This document shows positions 1 to 7,345 of a stretch of 24,671 nt of DNA, piece by piece (the first letter of the stretch is position 1; the number at the start of each line of letters is the position of its first letter). The notes under the pieces are model-generated. The model made no database searches. It saw only the letters and a list, made by a program, of their open reading frames with translations, and was not told the DNA's origin. The position numbers were made by a program, and so were the translations under genes. Location: NCBI GenBank assembly GCA_902478825.1, contig CABSMK010000006.1:1-24671 (forward strand), read 5' to 3'. The stretch comes from an uncultured Collinsella sp. Its GTDB lineage: Bacteria; Actinomycetota; Coriobacteriia; Coriobacteriales; Coriobacteriaceae.

Positions 1-982
1 ACCTCATGACCTCCCTGTCGCTCTTTCCCCGCCCCCTGGCCCTCTCGGCGTACTCGGCGGTCTCGGGGTCGCGCATGACCCTCTGCCTCGCGATCTCGTG
101 CAGCGCGCTGTTCGCCTGCCGGTCGCCGCCCCTGTTGAGCCTGTGCCTCACGGTCTTGCCGCTCGAGGCGGGGACGGGGCAGGCGCCGCATATCGCCGCG
201 AACGACGCCTCGGAGCGCAGCCTGCCCGGGTTGTCCCCGGCCGCGACCGCGAGCTTGGCCGCGCTCACGGGCCCGCACCCGTACATCGCCAGCAGCGCGG
301 GGCAGTTCTCCTCCAGGGACGCCTCGATCGCGCGCTCCATGTCGAGCGCCGCGTCGCGCGCCGCCGCCCACAGGTCCGCCAGCGCGCCGAGCGCGGCGCC
401 CAGCGCGCCCTCGGCGCGCACGGAGGGGAGCTCCTCCATCAGCCTCGGCCCCGCCATCCCGCGGAACCTCGACCTGAGCCCCTCCGGCGCGGTGGTGAGC
501 AGCGACCTCGCGGTGTTGATCGCCGAGGTCCGCGCCTTCACCGCCCCGGAGCGCGCCGCGAGCATGCAGCGCACCCCGTCGACCCACCCGTCCTGGCTCT
601 TGGGGGTCCCGAGCTTCGAGCCGGACATCGCCGCGCGGGCCGCCCTCTCCGCGTCCGACTCGTCGCACTTTCCCTGCCCCGGGCGCCTCCTCTGCGTCCT
701 CGCCGGGGAGAGCGCCTCGCGCACGGGCATCCCAAGCGACGCGAGGTGCCTGGTGAGGCCCGCCCCGTAGGACGACGTCCCCTCCATCGCGACGCAGGCC
801 GGCTCCCCGGCCGCCGCGATCGCCCCGGCGAGCGCCTCGTAGCCCGCCGCGTCGGCGGGGAACTGGCGGGACAGGACCTTGCGGCCCCTCCAGTCGAGGA
901 CGCACAGCCAGTGCGAGTCGGCGTGGGTGTCGACCCCGCAGAAGACCGGCCCGCGGGCGCCGGGTGTCGATTCGGTTCTCAT
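1..982 (-). CDS. IS110-family transposase, 3' end cut by window edge
   Basis: The minus-strand frame opens at an ATG (982-980) and runs off the left edge after 327 codons without a stop. The protein has the two IS110 domains. The N-terminal RuvC-like DEDD domain begins GVDTHADSH (D18), followed by AMEGTSSYG (E67) and KCDESDAERA (D107, D110), which supply the DEDD tetrad. The C-terminal Transposase_20 domain has MYGCGPVSAAKLA (about 233-245), GACPVPASSGK with candidate catalytic Ser273/274, and RGGDRQANSALHEIA. IS110 enzymes work with a bridge RNA, cutting and joining DNA without classical terminal inverted repeats. A GGAG motif lies about 9 nt upstream of the start. The gene is far richer in GC than its neighbours and uses AGG and CCC codons heavily, which suggests recent transfer. 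The family length is about 340-420 residues, so only a short tail should be missing. Long plus-strand frames here are shadows. Confidence 0.93.
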   Translation of the reverse strand, partial: MRTESTPGARGPVFCGVDTHADSHWLCVLDWRGRKVLSRQFPADAAGYEALAGAIAAAGEPACVAMEGTSSYGAGLTRHLASLGMPVREALSPARTQRRRPGQGKCDESDAERAARAAMSGSKLGTPKSQDGWVDGVRCMLAARSGAVKARTSAINTARSLLTTAPEGLRSRFRGMAGPRLMEELPSVRAEGALGAALGALADLWAAARDAALDMERAIEASLEENCPALLAMYGCGPVSAAKLAVAAGDNPGRLRSEASFAAICGACPVPASSGKTVRHRLNRGGDRQANSALHEIARQRVMRDPETAEYAERARGRGKSDREVMR

Positions 983-1260
983 GTCTCGCTCCGTTCTTTC
1001 CGTGCTCGCCTGGACCGGGCAGACGGCACACTGACGGGGCGCGATAGAATGCGGTTGTTCGGGTCCGCGGTATCGCTCCATGCTCCTATTAGGTCATGCG
1101 GCGGTCTCGGCTCGCCGCGGCCCGCGCGGGACATGTCAGGAAACGAGGGCAGCCCTGTGGGCGCCAGCGGAATGTGGGGTCACCGCGCGGTCCGCATCTG
1201 ATGGTGTCGACGTCAATGGTATACGGGTGCACCATCGACGTCTTCAATACAGAAAATATC
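983..1260 (-). mobile_element. Probable IS110 left-end non-coding region (bridge RNA candidate)
   Basis: No convincing gene lies between the transposase start and the lacI-type gene. The GC-rich composition of the transposase continues to roughly position 1200 and then changes to AT-richer DNA, so the end of the insertion element is likely at about 1150-1260. In the IS110 group the non-coding stretch upstream of the transposase encodes the bridge RNA with its target- and donor-binding loops. That is family knowledge; I did not fold this RNA. IS110 ends lack inverted repeats, so the exact boundary cannot be read from one copy. Confidence 0.45.
1200..1244. repeat. Compact inverted and direct repeat next to the IS end
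   Basis: GATGGTG (1200-1206) is the inverse of CACCATC (1230-1236). Each is followed by a GACGTC-containing segment (TCGACGTC at 1207-1214 and CGACGTC at 1237-1243). ATGGTATAC (1216-1224) also pairs imperfectly with GTGCACCAT (1227-1235). It could be an operator, or part of the target or end of the insertion element. It sits near the composition change. Function is unknown. Confidence 0.4.
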
Positions 1261-1450
1261 AGTGCGGAATGTTTTGGGAGGTAGCCCAAACAGCCCCGGC
1301 TGGGGTCCTGTGTAGTCACCCTTTAGGCGGAACTCTCCTAATTATTTGGATGAGTCGTTTACTTACTTGTACTGTTACCGTCTTCCCGCTCTTGTTGGGG
1401 TATGCTTTGTTCGTATGTAAACGTATGACATGTTGATGGGGGAGGGTGCT
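1261..1450. other. Gene-free leader upstream of the LacI-type regulator
   Basis: No gene is supported here. The stretch is AT-richer than the IS110 region. It holds a small GC hairpin (CAGCCCCGGCTGGGG, around 1292-1306), weak promoter-like hexamers (TTGTTG at 1392-1397 and TATGTA at 1414-1419, 16 bp apart) and a LacI-type operator at 1416-1431, listed separately. If that promoter is real, transcription starts about 25 nt before the gene and the operator covers its -10 box. Confidence 0.45.
1416..1431. promoter_or_regulatory. LacI-type operator in front of the regulator gene (O0)
   Basis: The 16-mer TGTAAACGTATGACAT matches O2 upstream of the GH32 gene (TGAAAACGTTTGACAT) at 14 of 16 positions, with the central CG typical of LacI-family operators. 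It lies just 5' of the GGGGAGG ribosome-binding site of the lacI-type gene, so autorepression is likely. Confidence 0.65.
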
Positions 1451-2461
1451 ATGGCTCGCGAGGGCGCTCGTTCTAAGGATTCGGCTAAGCCTGGCATCAA
1501 GGAAGTTGCAGCGGTGGCGGGGGTTTCGCCTACTACGGTATCTCGCGTGCTTAATAATCGCGGCTATATTAGCCAAGAGACCCGCGATAAGGTCCATGCC
1601 GCGATAAAGCGCATCAACTATACGCCCAACGATATCGCCCGTGCCATGCTCAACGGTCGCCTGAATCTAATAGGTATGATCGTCCCCTATGTCAGCAGCC
1701 CGTTTCATGCCCAAGCGGTCCAAGCCGTTGAGCGTACCCTGGCCGAAAACGGTTTTAAGATGTTGCTGTGCAATAGCGCCAATCGACCTGATCTTGAGCG
1801 TTCTTATATCGATATGCTTCGGCGCAATATGGTTGATGGCGTCATCGTCAACTCGCTTAATATCGGTGCCGAGGCGTATGCCGAGATGGGCTTGAGTCTG
1901 GTTGGTATCGACTGCGACCTTGGCGAGGCCTCTGTTCAGATTGCGAGCGACAGCTATAGTATCGGCGAACTTGCCACGCGTCGCCTGATCGATGACGGGT
2001 GTTCGCGCATCCTGTGCCTGCGCAGCAATAGCCGCATGCGCATGCCTGCCAATAAGCGTACCGATGCCTACCTCGATGTTGTTGAGCAGGCCGGTTTGCC
2101 CGCGCTTGTCCGTGAGGTCGAGTTCGTTAAGCCCGACGACGAAAAGAGTGCGGTCGTTGCGAAGATCCTCGATGAGAACCCCGATATTGACGGCATCTTT
2201 GCGGGAGACGACACGATGGCGGCCATCTGCCTCAACGTGATGAAGCGGCGCGGCTTGAGCGCTCCGGACGATATTAAGGTCGTGGGCGCGGATGGCGCCC
2301 GCCGCACTATGACGTTTATGCCTGACTTAACAACCGTTCGTCAAGATATCGATCGCATCGGAGAGCTCGCGGCGCAATCCATCATCGCTCTTGTTAACGG
2401 TGAAAAGCCCGAATCGAATACCAAGCTCCCCGTTGAACTCATTGAGGGCAAAACCGCGTAG
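1451..2461 (+). CDS. scrR: LacI-family repressor of the fructoside/sucrose locus (ScrR-like)
   Basis: This is a 336-residue LacI/GalR-family DNA-binding protein. The helix-turn-helix is at about residues 16-35 (IKEVAAVAGVSPTTVSRVLN), with the hinge helix near 59-67 (PNDIARAML). A periplasmic-binding-protein-like effector domain follows, ending with DGIFAGDDTMAA and IKVVGADGARR. I chose ATG 1451 over the in-frame ATG at 1430 because GGGGAGGG sits 4-11 nt before it. The gene directly precedes two GH32 enzymes and a PTS permease, and operator-like palindromes lie before itself and before the first two target genes, so it is almost certainly the local repressor. The effector is unknown; in ScrR-type proteins it is fructose, a fructose phosphate or the phosphorylated disaccharide. 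The symbol is by role and context. Confidence 0.9.
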   Translation: MAREGARSKDSAKPGIKEVAAVAGVSPTTVSRVLNNRGYISQETRDKVHAAIKRINYTPNDIARAMLNGRLNLIGMIVPYVSSPFHAQAVQAVERTLAENGFKMLLCNSANRPDLERSYIDMLRRNMVDGVIVNSLNIGAEAYAEMGLSLVGIDCDLGEASVQIASDSYSIGELATRRLIDDGCSRILCLRSNSRMRMPANKRTDAYLDVVEQAGLPALVREVEFVKPDDEKSAVVAKILDENPDIDGIFAGDDTMAAICLNVMKRRGLSAPDDIKVVGADGARRTMTFMPDLTTVRQDIDRIGELAAQSIIALVNGEKPESNTKLPVELIEGKTA

Positions 2462-2517
2462 TTCATCCCGTGCCAAAAGAATTCCTCAAACGCCTCTGAT
2501 GACCGTTCGCCGGCATA

Positions 2518-2534
2518 TGTCAACCGTTTGCCGA
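2518..2534. promoter_or_regulatory. Upstream LacI-type operator (O1)
   Basis: TGTCAACCGTTTGCCGA is a degenerate relative of the operator (CAA-CCG-TTTG core), about 47 bp upstream of O2. It could act as an auxiliary operator for looping. It is weaker than the other sites. Confidence 0.45.
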
Positions 2535-2564
2535 CGACTGGAACTGCGAAAAGACGTATTGGTG

Positions 2565-2580
2565 TGAAAACGTTTGACAT
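2565..2580. promoter_or_regulatory. LacI-type operator O2, overlapping the -35 box
   Basis: TGAAAACGTTTGACAT contains the perfect palindrome AAACGTTT with a central CG. It includes the TTGACA -35 box at 2574-2579, so bound repressor would block RNA polymerase. Confidence 0.75.
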
Positions 2581-2602
2581 ATGAAAACGATTGACATATC
2601 TT
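2574..2602 (+). promoter_or_regulatory. Sigma-70 type promoter of the GH32/PTS operon
   Basis: TTGACA (2574-2579), a 17-bp spacer and TATCTT (2597-2602) form a near-consensus promoter. Transcription would start near 2609, about 37 nt before the GH32 start codon. The spacer is almost entirely filled by operator O3. Confidence 0.75.
2582..2597. promoter_or_regulatory. LacI-type operator O3, in the promoter spacer
   Basis: TGAAAACGATTGACAT is identical to O2 except at one base and follows it at a 17-bp step, so O2 and O3 form a tandem pair that covers the -35 box and the spacer. Confidence 0.75.
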
Positions 2603-2645
2603 GCAGTTGTACCGAGTTAGTATCTTGTGGGAAAGGAAGTCTCGG

Positions 2646-4028
2646 ATGCACAAGGTGTATTACCAGCCTGAGGGAATTTGGGTAGGCGACATCATGCCGT
2701 ACGGCGAGGACGGCACGTTCTATCTCTATCACCAGCGTGACACGCGAAACCCCGGTCCTTTCGGAGAGCCGTTTGGTTGGGCACTCGCGACGACCAAGGA
2801 TTTCGTCAACTACAAGGACTTTGGCGAGAGCCTTGAGCGTGGCGGCGACGAGGAAGTCGACCAGTATGTTTATGCCGGCACGGTGTTTAAGGTGGGCGAC
2901 AAGTACCATGCGCTCTACACTGGTTGCAATCGCGATAAGGTCCGCGCACGCTTGATGAAGCAGGTTCTTCTTCACGCAACGAGTGACGACGCCGTCAAGT
3001 GGGAGAAGAACATCGCCGAGACGCTGCTTCCGCCCCAGGAAGGTTACGATGACCGCAACTGGCGCGATCCCTTTGTGCTTTGGGATGAGGAGAACGAAGA
3101 GTACATGCTCATCCTCGGCACGCGCGTGGGCGAGGACAAGCGTCTGATGACCGGGCGTCTGGTCAAGTTCACCTCCAAGGACCTGGATACCTGGGAGTTC
3201 CAGGGCGACTGGTGGAATCCGGGCCTTTACACCATGTTCGAGATGCCTGATCTCTTTAAGATGGGCGACTGGTGGTATCTGGTGTTCTCCGAGTACAGTG
3301 ATGGCAACAAGACCCGTTACCGCATGTCTCGCTCCATCAACGGTCCTTGGATCACTCCTGCTGACGATTCATTCGATGGCCGCGCGTACTATGCCGCGCG
3401 TACCGCATTTGATGGCGAGCGCCGCGTTCTCTTTGGTTGGGTTCCTACGCGTGACGAGGGTGGCGATCCCAGCTCTTACCTGTGGGGTGGCACCTTTATG
3501 CCTCTCGAGATCGTTCAGCGTGCCGACGGAACGCTCGGCACCAAGCTCCCTGACAGCATGCTTGGCGCCTTTGGCGAGGCTAAGGCAGTCGAGGCCTTTG
3601 AGCTTTCCTGCGAGTCGGGCAAGGTCGAGCAGGTGCTCGCCGCGGATGCCGGTTCCACCTATATGCTCGATGCCGACATCGAGCTCGCCGGTGACGCTGC
3701 CGGCTTCTCGGTGAAGCTTGCCGAGGACGCCGAGTCCGGTCTTGCCTATGAGTTCCGCGCCAACCTGCGTGAGGGCAAGCTCGAGTTTACGGCGGCCCCC
3801 CAGTATCCGTGGTTCCAGGTCAACAACATGGGCCTCGAGCGTCCGTTGTTCTTTAAGGGCGAGGGCACTCATCATGTGCGCCTGGTCGTTGACGACGATA
3901 TCGCGACCATCTTTGTCGATGATGTTGCGCTTAACGCGCGCTTCTGCAATAAGCAGGGCCAGGGTGTGGCACTGACGGTCACCGACGGTACGCTCAAGTG
4001 CGCAAATGCAACGATCGCGTCTCTGTAA
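2646..4028 (+). CDS. Atypical GH32 family beta-fructosidase-like hydrolase
   Basis: This 460-residue protein has the five-blade GH32 fold signatures in a variant form. The nucleophile motif reads IWVGDIMPYGEDG (D15) instead of WMNDPNG. The transition-state stabiliser is WRDPF (D141) and the acid/base motif is FEMPDLF (E199) instead of ECPDLF. A C-terminal beta-sandwich region (about 310-460) follows. All three catalytic carboxylates are present, so it is probably active, but the altered first motif points to a substrate other than plain sucrose 6-phosphate, perhaps a fructo-oligosaccharide or a modified fructoside. There is no signal peptide, so it is cytoplasmic. I chose ATG 2646, preceded by AAAGGAAG, over an upstream in-frame TTG at 2601. 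It is the first gene after the operator-controlled promoter, with the PTS gene 45 bp downstream. Confidence 0.88.
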   Translation: MHKVYYQPEGIWVGDIMPYGEDGTFYLYHQRDTRNPGPFGEPFGWALATTKDFVNYKDFGESLERGGDEEVDQYVYAGTVFKVGDKYHALYTGCNRDKVRARLMKQVLLHATSDDAVKWEKNIAETLLPPQEGYDDRNWRDPFVLWDEENEEYMLILGTRVGEDKRLMTGRLVKFTSKDLDTWEFQGDWWNPGLYTMFEMPDLFKMGDWWYLVFSEYSDGNKTRYRMSRSINGPWITPADDSFDGRAYYAARTAFDGERRVLFGWVPTRDEGGDPSSYLWGGTFMPLEIVQRADGTLGTKLPDSMLGAFGEAKAVEAFELSCESGKVEQVLAADAGSTYMLDADIELAGDAAGFSVKLAEDAESGLAYEFRANLREGKLEFTAAPQYPWFQVNNMGLERPLFFKGEGTHHVRLVVDDDIATIFVDDVALNARFCNKQGQGVALTVTDGTLKCANATIASL

Positions 4029-4031
4029 TGG

Positions 4032-4050
4032 CATCAAAACGTTTTATGAT
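4032..4050. promoter_or_regulatory. LacI-type operator between the GH32 and PTS genes (O4)
   Basis: CATCAAAACGTTTTATGAT contains a perfect 10-bp palindrome AAAACGTTTT (4036-4045) with ATC/GAT flanks. It sits between the GH32 stop and the PTS ribosome-binding site and fits the O2/O3 core. It may give the PTS gene its own control or act as a roadblock. Confidence 0.6.
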
Positions 4051-4073
4051 TTCGTAAGGGAATGGAGAGGAAC

Positions 4074-5525
4074 ATGGACTACAAAGTAGTGTCTCAGCAA
4101 GTCGTCGATAACGTCGGCGGTCTGGAGAACATCGAGGGCGCCACGCATTGCGTTACGCGTCTGCGTCTGGTGCTCAAGGATACGAGCAAGTACAACAAGG
4201 CCGGGCTCGAGAACATCGATGGCGTCAAGGGCGTGCTGTACAACAGCGGCCAGCTCATGATCATCTTCGGTACCGGTACCGTCAACAAGGTCTACGATGA
4301 GTTTATGGCTCTGACGGGCGTTAAGGAGATCAGCGCTTCCGAGGTCAAGGGCGCCGAGGCGGACAAGAAGGGCAAGTTCTTCTCGGTCCTCAAGGTATTC
4401 TCGGATATCTTTATCCCCATCATTCCCGCTTTCGTCGGCGCTGCTATCATCATCGGCCTTAAGTCGCTGATCGTTGCCAACGGCCTCTTTGGCATGGAGG
4501 GCAGCCTTGCCGACCACAGCGAGTTCCTCAAGAACCTCGCAAGCTTCTTCGCCATTATCGCCACCACGTTTGACTACCTGCCTGTCCTGGTTATGTACAG
4601 CGCGGTGAAGCGTTTTGGCGGTAACCCGATTCTGGGCATCCTCGTCGGTATCGTCATGGTTCACCCGAGCCTTATGAACCGCAACACGTTCGTTATGGAT
4701 CCGACGGGTGCTGAGTACTGGAACTTTGGTCCGCTCTCCATCCCCATGGTTGCTTTCCAGGGCGGCGTGTTCCCTGCAATCCTGACTGCCTGGTTTATGG
4801 CCAAGGTCGAAAAGATTGCCCAGAAGTACATCCCCGAGGTCGTCTCGTTTGTCTTTGTCCCGACCGTTACCCTGATTCTTGCTAACGTTGCCCTGTTCAC
4901 CGTGTTCGGCCCGCTCGGCAACCTGATCGGCGACGTCCTCGCTGGCGTAATCGATGTCCTGTACAACAGGATGGGCGTCTTTGGCGCCTTTGTCTTCGCC
5001 GCGTTCCTGCAGCCGCTCGTCGTTACCGGTACGCATCAGTTCATCCAGGGTATTGAGGCCAACCTCGTTGCCACGACCGGCTTCAACTACATCCAGGCCA
5101 TCTGGTCGGTTTCCATCATCGCCCAGGGCGGCGGCGCCATCGGCATGTATCTCATCCACAAGAAGCACTCCAAAGAGCGCAACATCTGCATGTCGTCCTT
5201 TATCCCGACGCTGGTCGGTATCTCCGAGCCCGCAATCTTTGCTGCAAACATGCGCTACTCGATCATCCCGTTCGTCTGCGCTTGCATCGGTGCAGGCTGC
5301 GGCGGTGCCTTCGTGAAGCTCTTTGAGGTGCGCGCTATCGGTCAGGGTCTGACCGGTGTGCTTGGCCTGCTCATCGTTACGCCCGAGACGCTCGTGTGGT
5401 ATGTGGCCGGCAATCTCATCGCCTTTATCGTGCCGATCGTCTTGATCTTTGCCTACAACAAGGCAAAGGGCGTGCCGACCACCGATGAAGAGGGCGCTGG
5501 CGCTGGCTTCGACGTTAGCTTCTAG
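4074..5525 (+). CDS. scrA: PTS sugar permease EIIBC (sucrose/beta-fructoside type)
   Basis: This is a membrane permease of the glucose-sucrose PTS superfamily that takes up and phosphorylates a sugar at the expense of phosphoenolpyruvate. The N-terminal EIIB domain (about 1-85) has the phosphorylated cysteine in THCVTRLRL (C26). A charged linker (VKGAEADKKGKF) leads to the EIIC domain (about 95-475) with about ten hydrophobic segments and the conserved SEPAIFA motif near residue 380. There is no EIIA domain, so a separate EIIA must supply the phosphate; none is encoded in this window. The start at 4074 is preferred to ATG 4062 because GGAGAGG lies 3-10 nt before it. The position between two GH32 genes supports a sucrose-like substrate: ScrA would deliver sucrose 6-phosphate to ScrB. 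The exact sugar is inferred. Confidence 0.88.
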   Translation: MDYKVVSQQVVDNVGGLENIEGATHCVTRLRLVLKDTSKYNKAGLENIDGVKGVLYNSGQLMIIFGTGTVNKVYDEFMALTGVKEISASEVKGAEADKKGKFFSVLKVFSDIFIPIIPAFVGAAIIIGLKSLIVANGLFGMEGSLADHSEFLKNLASFFAIIATTFDYLPVLVMYSAVKRFGGNPILGILVGIVMVHPSLMNRNTFVMDPTGAEYWNFGPLSIPMVAFQGGVFPAILTAWFMAKVEKIAQKYIPEVVSFVFVPTVTLILANVALFTVFGPLGNLIGDVLAGVIDVLYNRMGVFGAFVFAAFLQPLVVTGTHQFIQGIEANLVATTGFNYIQAIWSVSIIAQGGGAIGMYLIHKKHSKERNICMSSFIPTLVGISEPAIFAANMRYSIIPFVCACIGAGCGGAFVKLFEVRAIGQGLTGVLGLLIVTPETLVWYVAGNLIAFIVPIVLIFAYNKAKGVPTTDEEGAGAGFDVSF

Positions 5526-5564
5526 TTGAGCCGTTCAGCGTAATCTGAGGATAAGTCCATTTGA

Positions 5565-5602
5565 GGAAGGGCGTTCGACTCGTGTGAGTCGAGCGTCCTT
5601 CC
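5565..5602 (+). other. Long hairpin between scrA and scrB
   Basis: A 17-bp stem (5565-5581 pairing with 5586-5602) is closed by a GTGT loop. All 17 positions pair, two as G-U in the plus-strand RNA. No U-tract follows (CCCATAGACG), so it is not a standard terminator. It may stabilise the upstream mRNA, be a processing site, or partly attenuate scrB. Confidence 0.7.
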
Positions 5603-5626
5603 CCATAGACGAGAAAGTCAACGGCG

Positions 5627-7069
5627 ATGTTTAATCAAAAAAATAAGGTGACACGCGCGGACTATGAGCAGTGGCGAGCTGGACAGGACGAGACGGCGGC
5701 TCGCATCGCGTCCGACCCCGATAGGCTCCTGTTCCATGTGGAGCCTGAGCTTGGCTGGCTCAACGACCCCAACGGTTTGGTTCAGATTGGTGATACGTAT
5801 CACATCTATCATCAATACGATCCGTTCGATGCTGCGCATGGCGGTCCAGTGCTTTGGAACCATCTGACGACAAAGGATTTTGTGACCTACGAGAATCACG
5901 GTCCCGTGCTGTTTCCCGATTCCGATTTGGATTCGAGCGGAGCGTATTCTGGTTCTGCCTTTGTACACGACGGCAAGATTCACTACTTCTATACCGGCAA
6001 CGTCAAGCATTTTGACCGCGATGATTACGACTACGTGTTGACGGGCCGTGAGCAAAACCAAATTCATATGGTTGCCGAGAATCCCGACGAATTGGGCAAG
6101 AAGCGTGTGGCTGTTGGGCCGGTCGATTACCCCGACGATATCGGTACGCACGTACGCGACCCCAAGATCCTTGAACACGATGGTATCTACTACATGGTTC
6201 TGGGCGCTCGTACGAAAGACGACCGCGGCTGCGTGCTTGTCTATACCTCGAGCGATCTAGAGGACTGGAGCTATGCGACGCGCATTGAGTTGGGCGAGAA
6301 GTTTGGCTTTATGTGGGAGTGCCCCGATCTGTTTGAGCTCGATGGTGAGCTTATTCTCGTTTGCTGTCCGCAGGGTGTGTCCGCCGATGGTTGGCGTTAC
6401 CGCAATCCGCACCAGTGCGTGTGGTTTCCCATCGAGGCCGATTGGGAGGCGCCGAGTTTTAAGATCACCGGGCAGGGCATGCCCCCGATGGTCGATGCCG
6501 GCTTTGATTTCTACGCACCGCAGTCTTTTGAGGATGCTGCGGGTCGGCGTTTGATGATCGGGTGGTCGGGTTGCCCCGATGCGACGGCAAAAAGCCCGAC
6601 GGTGGCACGCGGGTGGCAGTGCGCGTTGACGGTGCCGAGAAAACTGAGCATGCGCGATGGTAAGCTCTGTCAGCAGCCGGTGCACGAGATTGAGAGGATG
6701 CGCGGCGACTGCGTTTGCGCGACAGGCGGTGAAACCGTTGAGGAGCCGGGCCGCCTGTTTGATCTTGTGGTTTCCTGTGAGGGCGCCCAGGTGATCGAGC
6801 TCGAAATCCGCAAGGGTGTCTTTGTGCGCTATGCAGACGGGATGCTTACCCTCGACATGGGTGACGAAGGCTATGGGCGCGACCAGAGGTCGATCGAGCT
6901 CAGCGAGCTTCGCGACCTGCGCGTGCTTTCGGACACTACGATGGTCGAGATTTTTGCAAATGGCGGCGAGGCGGCACTTACGAGCCGTACCTATTCGCCG
7001 GCGGTTCCGGCGATGGAGCTGCACGCCGAGGGTGCGGCATCGATGAATTTCTACCGCCTCGTGCATTAA
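5627..7069 (+). CDS. scrB: Sucrose-6-phosphate hydrolase / beta-fructofuranosidase (GH32)
   Basis: This 480-residue canonical GH32 enzyme hydrolyses beta-fructofuranosidic bonds, here probably sucrose 6-phosphate into glucose 6-phosphate and fructose. The nucleophile motif is GWLNDPNG (D47), the stabiliser is VRDPK (D178) and the acid/base is WECPDLF (E231). The five-blade propeller covers about residues 30-330 and a C-terminal beta-sandwich follows to 480. No signal peptide is present, as expected for a PTS-coupled hydrolase. The gene lies 101 bp after scrA, separated by a strong hairpin. The ribosome-binding site is weak (GAGAAAG, about 10 nt upstream), so translation may be low or coupled to RNA structure. 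The role is well supported; a broader fructosidase is the main alternative. Confidence 0.92.
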   Translation: MFNQKNKVTRADYEQWRAGQDETAARIASDPDRLLFHVEPELGWLNDPNGLVQIGDTYHIYHQYDPFDAAHGGPVLWNHLTTKDFVTYENHGPVLFPDSDLDSSGAYSGSAFVHDGKIHYFYTGNVKHFDRDDYDYVLTGREQNQIHMVAENPDELGKKRVAVGPVDYPDDIGTHVRDPKILEHDGIYYMVLGARTKDDRGCVLVYTSSDLEDWSYATRIELGEKFGFMWECPDLFELDGELILVCCPQGVSADGWRYRNPHQCVWFPIEADWEAPSFKITGQGMPPMVDAGFDFYAPQSFEDAAGRRLMIGWSGCPDATAKSPTVARGWQCALTVPRKLSMRDGKLCQQPVHEIERMRGDCVCATGGETVEEPGRLFDLVVSCEGAQVIELEIRKGVFVRYADGMLTLDMGDEGYGRDQRSIELSELRDLRVLSDTTMVEIFANGGEAALTSRTYSPAVPAMELHAEGAASMNFYRLVH

Positions 7070-7221
7070 CCGTGCGTGGAGCACGATTGGATTTGCTGGA
7101 CGGAATGTGTCGCAGTTGTCGCGGCCAACTACCGCTTACCGCATATAGCGACCGTTTGCGGAATAAGTAACCCTCCTTAATAAACCGTGTGGAATCCTAG
7201 ATAAGCACGGAGTTTTCCAGG

Positions 7222-7263
7222 GAGACGCTGTCCTTTGTTGTGTGCAAGGGGCGGCGTCTCTTT
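7222..7263 (+). terminator. Possible intrinsic terminator between scrB and degV
   Basis: GAGACGC (7222-7228) pairs with GCGTCTC (7254-7260), with inner CCTT (7232-7235) and AAGG (7246-7249), followed only by TTT. The U-tract is short, and the hairpin is about 150 nt after the scrB stop and 83 nt before the degV start. It could instead be a leader structure of the next gene. The rest of 7070-7345 shows nothing I can name. Confidence 0.45.
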
Positions 7264-7345
7264 GGCGCTTGGACGCCGTTGTGCAACAGTGCGGCGGCGC
7301 GTGCCATGTATTGAAAAGCCAATGTCGAGATGGGTCGTGATAATA

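Noticed and set aside
6..1201. Long plus-strand frames of 254 and 367 codons
   Set aside because: They are antisense to the IS110 transposase, which has all family motifs. GC-rich DNA keeps such shadow frames open.
4044..5168. 374-codon minus-strand frame, rich in D, E and N
   Set aside because: It is antisense to the PTS permease; the composition is that expected from the reverse of membrane-protein codons.
5565..5602. The scrA-scrB hairpin as an intrinsic terminator
   Set aside because: It is followed by CCCATAGACG, with no run of T.
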